Origin: Treponema sp.
GTDB lineage: Bacteria; Spirochaetota; Spirochaetia; Treponematales; Treponemataceae
Assembly (NCBI GenBank): GCA_022510905.1
Contig: JAFLSN010000001.1
Coordinates: forward strand, 117,001 to 181,000
Direction: 5' to 3'
Length of the DNA stretch: 64,000 nt
Shown here: positions 59,655-64,000 of the stretch, in pieces
Layout of the letters: each line of letters opens with the position of its first letter
Position numbering within the stretch: position 1 is the stretch's first letter
Notes under the pieces: generated by a model
Told to the model about the DNA's origin: nothing
Seen by the model: only the letters and a program-made list of their open reading frames with translations
Database searches by the model: none
Position numbers and translations under genes: made by a program

Positions 59655-60706
59655 ACAACGCTCTTACTTCTTTAAAAGGAATGCTTACCAAAAAGAAGCG
59701 CATAGACAGCAGCAATTTTCTGCTCATGGTAACCATATGTCTGTTCTTGGTGATGTATGTGCTGGGAATCGTTGTGTACCACGCCAAAGGGTTCGGTAAA
59801 ATGCAGACATTCCTGAATATGCTCATCGACAATGCGGGTCTGCTCATTGCCGCTTCGGGCATGACGCTTGTAATGATTACCGGTGGCATTGACATTTCTG
59901 TTGGCTCCGTGGTCGGCCTTGTTTGCATGATGCTTTCATACATGATGGAAAAGCAGGGCATTCCATCGGGCGTGGCCATTATGATTGTGCTCATTTTTGG
60001 TGTAGTGTTCGGTGCATTTCAAGGCTGGCTTATTTCGTATATGGAGCTGCAACCGTTTATCATCACCCTGGCAGGACTGTTTTTTTGCCGTGGCCTTATC
60101 GCCATTATCAGCGTAGAACAGATTGCCATCAAAGCAAACAAAGCATTTTTATGGCTTGCCAATGTGAACATCTACCTGCCGATTGGCGCAACTGTAAACA
60201 GGCATGGAGTAAAAATGTATCCGTTCATCCATCCTTCAGTAGTGATTTCTCTTATTGTAGTGTTGGCGATATGGTATCTGCTGCGCTACACACGTTTTGG
60301 TCGCAACATGTTTGCAATAGGCGGCAATGAAAATTCTGCATTGCTCATGGGCATCAATGTAAAGCGCACAAAATTTTTTACCTACATGCTGGAAGGATTT
60401 TTGGCAGCGCTTGCCGGGTTAGTGTTCTGCCTGAACACAACGGCAGGTTTTGTTGAACAGGCACGTGGTTTTGAAATGGATGCAATCGCTTCGGCAGTTA
60501 TCGGAGGCACCATGCTCACGGGCGGTGTTGGTACCGTTATCGGCACATTTTTTGGTGTGCTTATCAAGGCCACAATCGAAACTCTTATCCGTTGCCAAGG
60601 AACTCTTTCCTCCTGGTGGAGCAAGATTGTGCTTTCAATAATTTTGTGCTTCTTTATTGTGCTGCAAAGCGTGTTTGTGATTCTGAAAAACCGCCGGACA
60701 AAATAA
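59651..60706 (+). CDS. yjfF: sugar ABC transporter permease, YjfF-like
   Basis: A 351-residue permease partner of YtfT. 'LIDNAGLLIAASGMTLVMITGGIDISVGSVVGL', 'ELQPFIITLAGLFFCRGLIAIISVE', 'GGNENSALLMGI', 'DAIASAVIGGTMLTGGVGTVIGTFFGVLIKATIETLI.CQGTLSSWWSKI' match YjfF closely, including the final GTLSSWW. It ends the operon, followed by a terminator. Confidence 0.88.
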   Translation: MNNALTSLKGMLTKKKRIDSSNFLLMVTICLFLVMYVLGIVVYHAKGFGKMQTFLNMLIDNAGLLIAASGMTLVMITGGIDISVGSVVGLVCMMLSYMMEKQGIPSGVAIMIVLIFGVVFGAFQGWLISYMELQPFIITLAGLFFCRGLIAIISVEQIAIKANKAFLWLANVNIYLPIGATVNRHGVKMYPFIHPSVVISLIVVLAIWYLLRYTRFGRNMFAIGGNENSALLMGINVKRTKFFTYMLEGFLAALAGLVFCLNTTAGFVEQARGFEMDAIASAVIGGTMLTGGVGTVIGTFFGVLIKATIETLIRCQGTLSSWWSKIVLSIILCFFIVLQSVFVILKNRRTK

Positions 60707-60713
60707 CCGCTAC

Positions 60714-60743
60714 ACGGGCTCCAACCACGGAGCCCGTTTTTTT
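60714..60743 (+). terminator. rho-independent terminator of the ytf operon
   Basis: ACGGGCTCC pairs perfectly with GGAGCCCGT over a 6-base loop, followed by seven T residues. It overlaps the stop of the converging response regulator. Confidence 0.92.
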
Positions 60744-62343
60744 AAGCCTTATTCTGTTGGCCGTTTCTGTATTCACGAGGTGAAAGGCCTGTGTTTTTTT
60801 TGAAAATAAAACTAAAATAGTGGGGGTCACTGAATCCGCAGTCATAGGCAATATCCGCACTTTTTAAGTCACCTTCATGGAGAAGTTTTTTTGCATGACC
60901 GATTCGCACGTCCGTTAGATACTCAATGAATGTAAGTCCGCATTCCTGTGAAAATATAGTGCTAAAATGGTTTGGACTCAAATGCACTGCTTCTGCCACT
61001 GAAGTAAGGCAGATGTTCGGGTCAGCATAATTTTTTTCGATAAACTGTTTAGCCTTTAAAATCACATCACCGTAGCGGCCCTGAATGCGTGAATCGCGAA
61101 AATCCAAGGCCGCCGCAAGCATAGTTCCCACTTTTGCAATGAACACATCTTCATTCTGAACGGCGCTTTCCACAAAACTATGGTTCACCACATCTGGCAA
61201 TATGTTTTTTATGTCACCGCCCAAATCTTCAATCAATTTTGAAATGCCCATAATCACATCAACCAGCAAATACGAGGCAATAATTGAAAAATGAGTTGAA
61301 TTGTCTTTTAAAACAGCGAGGTACTGCGAAATTATTGCGTCAATTTCGTTTTTGTTTGCATACCGCAAACGGTCAACTATAGGGTCATGTTCCTGCAATG
61401 AAAGCAGTCCATCGCTCGTTTTGTTGATGTCTTCCGCACTTACAATTCGGTTTTTGTTTCCAAACCGCGCATTGTCAATCACTTTGCCAGCTTCCGCATA
61501 CGAATTGCACAGCTCCGAAAGATGTCCAACCTGGCAGCCAATCGCTGTAACCACCGCAAAGTTGCCATGCTGCACAGTGTCGTGTTCAATTGCTCGCGCA
61601 AGATTGTAGCATTCGGTTTCTAAATCTGATTCATCGTTGCTTTTGACAATGCACACAAACCTTAGCGGCGAAATAAAAAAACCGAGACAGTCTTCCCGCT
61701 CTTTTGTATACCGCAACACCCGTGAACGTAAATCTGGCGCCACAGTTTGCTCATATACCTTGGAATGGAATTCGCTCACACTTACCCGATAGCACCGCGC
61801 AAACATGTCAAGCTGCAAGGTTTCTGCCTGCTGTAATACCAACGAGGATTCCGTACTGCCAAGCACAAGTTCTGTTAAAAACTTGTTCCGCACCAGCACA
61901 GAATTTGATTCCAATTCTTCGCGTAGATGCGAAATGTCTGAAACCTGCTTGCGTTCTTTGTCAAGTTCGGCGGCAACACGGCGCAGACTTGCAAGCAAAC
62001 CATCAGACGTGACTGGTTTTAAAATATAATCTTCCACACCGATTGAAATAGCTTTTTTGGCAAAATCAAATTCATCATGGCCCGAAAGAATGATAATGCG
62101 AATCCACGGTTGATTCTTTTTTAAAAGCCGTGAAAGTTCAAGTCCGTCCATAAACGGCATTTTTATGTCTGTAATCAGAATGTCGGGTTTTACGTCTTGC
62201 ACCATAGAAAAAGCAAGTTCGCCGTCCGAGGCTTCTCCTGCAAATGTAAATCCGGAAGATTCCCATTCAATTTTATTTCTGATGCCGTCAAGCACAATCT
62301 GTTCATCGTCAACAATAAAAACGCTATACATTGCTTTCTCCAT
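60742..62343 (-). CDS. AraC-type response regulator (YesN family)
   Basis: A 533-residue regulator. The receiver domain is N-terminal ('VFIVDDEQIVLDGIRNKI', phospho-Asp in 'PDILITDIKMPFMDG', Lys in 'DYILKPV'). A long middle region follows, then a C-terminal AraC pair of helix-turn-helices ('NICLTSVAEAVHLSPNHFSTIFSQECGLTFIEYLTDVRI' and 'LKSADIAYDCGFSDPHYFSFIFKKNTGLSPREYR'). YesN-type regulators usually control adjacent sugar transporters, so the converging ytf operon is the expected target. Overlaps the kinase by 20 bp; M 62331 is an alternative start. Confidence 0.9.
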   Translation of the reverse strand: MEKAMYSVFIVDDEQIVLDGIRNKIEWESSGFTFAGEASDGELAFSMVQDVKPDILITDIKMPFMDGLELSRLLKKNQPWIRIIILSGHDEFDFAKKAISIGVEDYILKPVTSDGLLASLRRVAAELDKERKQVSDISHLREELESNSVLVRNKFLTELVLGSTESSLVLQQAETLQLDMFARCYRVSVSEFHSKVYEQTVAPDLRSRVLRYTKEREDCLGFFISPLRFVCIVKSNDESDLETECYNLARAIEHDTVQHGNFAVVTAIGCQVGHLSELCNSYAEAGKVIDNARFGNKNRIVSAEDINKTSDGLLSLQEHDPIVDRLRYANKNEIDAIISQYLAVLKDNSTHFSIIASYLLVDVIMGISKLIEDLGGDIKNILPDVVNHSFVESAVQNEDVFIAKVGTMLAAALDFRDSRIQGRYGDVILKAKQFIEKNYADPNICLTSVAEAVHLSPNHFSTIFSQECGLTFIEYLTDVRIGHAKKLLHEGDLKSADIAYDCGFSDPHYFSFIFKKNTGLSPREYRNGQQNKA

Positions 62344-63808
62344 CGGCTATTCTGCATGGCACCGTAAACCAGACCGTTGTGCCTTTGCCTGCTTCGCTTT
62401 GAATGTGCAGGCCATCGCTCTCAGCATTATAATACAAAATCAGCCGCTTGTTCACATTGTAAAGACCATACACATCTGTCAGGTGTTCCGCATCGGCTTC
62501 CTGATGAAGTGTTGCATAAACCTGCTCCAGCTTTTCTTTTGTAAAACCGATTCCGTTATCTTCAATGGCAAAACGCATATGCGGAGTTTCACCAGCATTG
62601 GTTGCGGGAACAAGCTGCGCGTGAACCTGCAAGTGTCCGCGTCCGCGCTTATTTTTTATGCCGTGATAGATTGCGTTTTCAACCAATGGCTGCAAAGAAA
62701 GTTTGAGCATCTGAAAATTGTCAAGACGTTCATCAACCGTAATGGTATAATTCAGAATTGACTCGTAGCGTATTTTCTGAATTGTGAGATAATGGCGCAC
62801 ATGCGAAATCTCCTGCTGCACGGTAATCCATTCGTGGCCTCGGCTAAGTGAAATACGAAGAAATTCAGAAAATGCTGTCGTTACTTTTATTACATCGTCA
62901 ATCTGCTCGGCTTCGGCAAGCCAAATAATTGTGTCGAATGTGTTATACAAAAAGTGCGGTGTTATCTGCGCCTGCAACGCTTTTAATTCAGCTTTTTGCA
63001 GATTTTTCTGCTCTGCGATATTCTGTTCAATCAAGCCGTGAATTCTGGCCGCCATCGTGTTCAGGTTTTCCGCAAGATGTTGCAGTTCACGGATATGCGG
63101 TGGCTCAACCCGCGCGGTAAGGTCGCCTTCGGCAATGCGCGAAGAAAGCCGTTCCATGTCTGCAACAGGTTGGCGCACTGACTCCATAAGCTGTCTAAGC
63201 CTTGTGAGGGCCAGAGCTATTACCAGAACCAATATGACCAACTGCAACACGGTGAATATCAATGCCATGTGCTTGATGTGCTCGTTGGTTACCGCAGCAC
63301 CTTCAATTTCAGATACAACAAAATCTTGCAGAATTTCCGAAAGCAGCGCGGTAATGCTCCTAATTTCATCCAGTGCACGTTCGTTATGGCTCACCGAAGA
63401 GCCCTGCGCCATCTGCACGCCAAGTTCGTTCACATTTTTGTACAGAGTTTCCACCGTGCGCGAAGCAAGTTCCAGCTGCTGCACATTCGTTTTGTCGGTG
63501 GAGCCTTTAAGCATTTCATTAACACCGTTTTTGATTTCAGCGAGCACTTCATACTGGTTCCCATCGTTGAATTTTTTCCAGCCAGAAACAATATCCCACA
63601 GCTCATGCGTTATCTTAGTTTTTACGATTTGGTTCACTTCGTTTGCGCGGCTTACATTTGTGATAATGCTGTCGTATTGGCGCGTGTAAATTCTGAACAA
63701 TATAATTGAATACACAGCAGGAATAATCAAAATGCACACGATGATAAAATTGGAAGTTTGCAGTGTATGCTGAAGGCTAAAGTTTTTTTGCGGGCTTTTA
63801 TGTTTCAT
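62324..63808 (-). CDS. sensor histidine kinase (YesM/LytS type)
   Basis: A 494-residue membrane kinase. Two membrane segments (about 20-42 and 180-204) flank a periplasmic helical sensor, then HAMP ('RQPVADMERLSSRIAEGDLTARVE'), the His_kinase motif 'LQAQITPHFLYNTFDTIIWLAE' with the phospho-His, and the ATPase motifs 'QPLVENAIYHGI', 'IEDNGIGF', 'YGLYNVNKRL', 'GKGTTVWFTV'. Its ATG overlaps the stop of a binding-protein gene upstream, which points to a kinase that reads a sugar through that protein. Confidence 0.9.
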   Translation of the reverse strand: MKHKSPQKNFSLQHTLQTSNFIIVCILIIPAVYSIILFRIYTRQYDSIITNVSRANEVNQIVKTKITHELWDIVSGWKKFNDGNQYEVLAEIKNGVNEMLKGSTDKTNVQQLELASRTVETLYKNVNELGVQMAQGSSVSHNERALDEIRSITALLSEILQDFVVSEIEGAAVTNEHIKHMALIFTVLQLVILVLVIALALTRLRQLMESVRQPVADMERLSSRIAEGDLTARVEPPHIRELQHLAENLNTMAARIHGLIEQNIAEQKNLQKAELKALQAQITPHFLYNTFDTIIWLAEAEQIDDVIKVTTAFSEFLRISLSRGHEWITVQQEISHVRHYLTIQKIRYESILNYTITVDERLDNFQMLKLSLQPLVENAIYHGIKNKRGRGHLQVHAQLVPATNAGETPHMRFAIEDNGIGFTKEKLEQVYATLHQEADAEHLTDVYGLYNVNKRLILYYNAESDGLHIQSEAGKGTTVWFTVPCRIADGESNV

Positions 63809-64000
63809 CAGTATTTGCGGATTCCTATAGCAGAAAGATCGTCGGTTTCGGTGAAAGCCTGTTCTTTAATGTACGTGAACTTAGGAATTGTGTTCCGATT
63901 TGCAATGGTTTTCACAAGGCGCATCAATTCGGGGCCCAGCTCGGGGTTGCATTCGATTTCACAATTTATTCTTCCATCTTTCAAAGCATTTATGGCTTTT
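63808..64000 (-). CDS. second YtfQ-like sugar-binding protein, C-terminal part
   Basis: Cut by the right edge: the last 63 codons of a periplasmic binding protein. The end (DGRINCEIECNPELGP, later SAIGIRKY) is similar to that of YtfQ in this window (AGEINCDVECNPLHGP, later EILPTRKY). Its TGA shares one base with the ATG of the kinase. It most likely delivers sugar occupancy to the kinase rather than to the transporter. The N-terminus and any lipobox are outside the window. Confidence 0.75.
   Translation of the reverse strand, partial: KAINALKDGRINCEIECNPELGPELMRLVKTIANRNTIPKFTYIKEQAFTETDDLSAIGIRKY

Noticed and set aside
55943..60706. Galactose/methylgalactoside (Mgl) or ribose transporter
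   Set aside because: Two distinct permeases and the YtfQ-type binding motifs (QKQENQIKA, APVVETGW) favour the Ytf family.
1..64000. tRNA or rRNA genes
   Set aside because: I looked through the intergenic stretches for tRNA TpsiC words and cloverleaf ends and found none that could be supported.

Overview
The window reads as chromosomal DNA of a host-associated spirochaete, most likely a Treponema. This rests on the gene set (Ytf-type sugar transporter, DUF711 protein, class-II GalT, AsnA, AMT-PII fusion, Nfn, FatA-like thioesterase), spirochaete-like lipoprotein signals, and dispersed intergenic repeats. The species cannot be fixed from sequence alone. I see no rRNA, tRNA, CRISPR array, complete insertion sequence or prophage.

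Layout. 1-11.7 kb: start of a MetA-like gene, an alpha/beta hydrolase coupled to a U32-family tRNA-modification protein, a biotin-dependent carboxyltransferase subunit, a DegQ-type periplasmic protease, MntP, then a minus-strand run galT-asnA-degenerate radical-SAM protein, and apt. 11.7-12.6 kb: a gene-poor stretch with six 24-bp tandem repeats inside a start-less open frame. 12.6-18.5 kb (minus): pfk, an FMN alpha-hydroxy-acid oxidoreductase and glpK; then a MinD-like ATPase with lgt. 18.5-22.9 kb (plus): ctp protease, rsmE, a WecG/TagA glycosyltransferase and a sigma-54 activator without a DNA-binding domain. 22.9-26.1 kb: trmJ, a short-chain dehydrogenase, two thioesterases and a small unknown gene. 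26.1-33.9 kb: two copies of a ~295-bp direct repeat bracket a MATE exporter, the Nfn electron-bifurcating pair and an OLD-family nuclease. 34-38.1 kb: an ammonium channel fused to its PII regulator, preceded by a leader with three hairpins, and a GAF/HD-GYP protein. 38.1-45.6 kb: an oligopeptide ABC transporter whose permease and ATPases carry large insertions. 45.7-55.6 kb: a secreted basic protein, nrdDG with two NrdR boxes, proABC, a GNAT protein and a DUF711 protein. 55.9-64 kb: a YtfQ/YtfR/YtfT/YjfF-type sugar transporter converging on a YesN/YesM two-component system that is coupled to a second YtfQ-like binding protein.

The most general signal is at gene starts. At 14 starts on both strands a sigma-70 -10 hexamer ends 5-7 bases before the start codon, mostly with a good -35 17 or 18 bp upstream and no ribosome binding site, which predicts leaderless mRNAs. 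Two further genes have the -10 nine bases away. Other genes in the same window have normal leaders with strong GGAGG sites. The second general signal is a modular repeat present in nine copies; two copies supply the last codons and stop of host genes (C-termini ESTHSDA in apt and ESTHPDA in a thioesterase).

Functionally the window joins sugar uptake and breakdown (Ytf transporter with its sensor, GalT, PFK, GlpK), redox balancing (Nfn), nitrogen acquisition (AMT-PII, AsnA, peptide uptake, proline synthesis), anaerobic dNTP synthesis and envelope maintenance. That fits a fermentative anaerobe.
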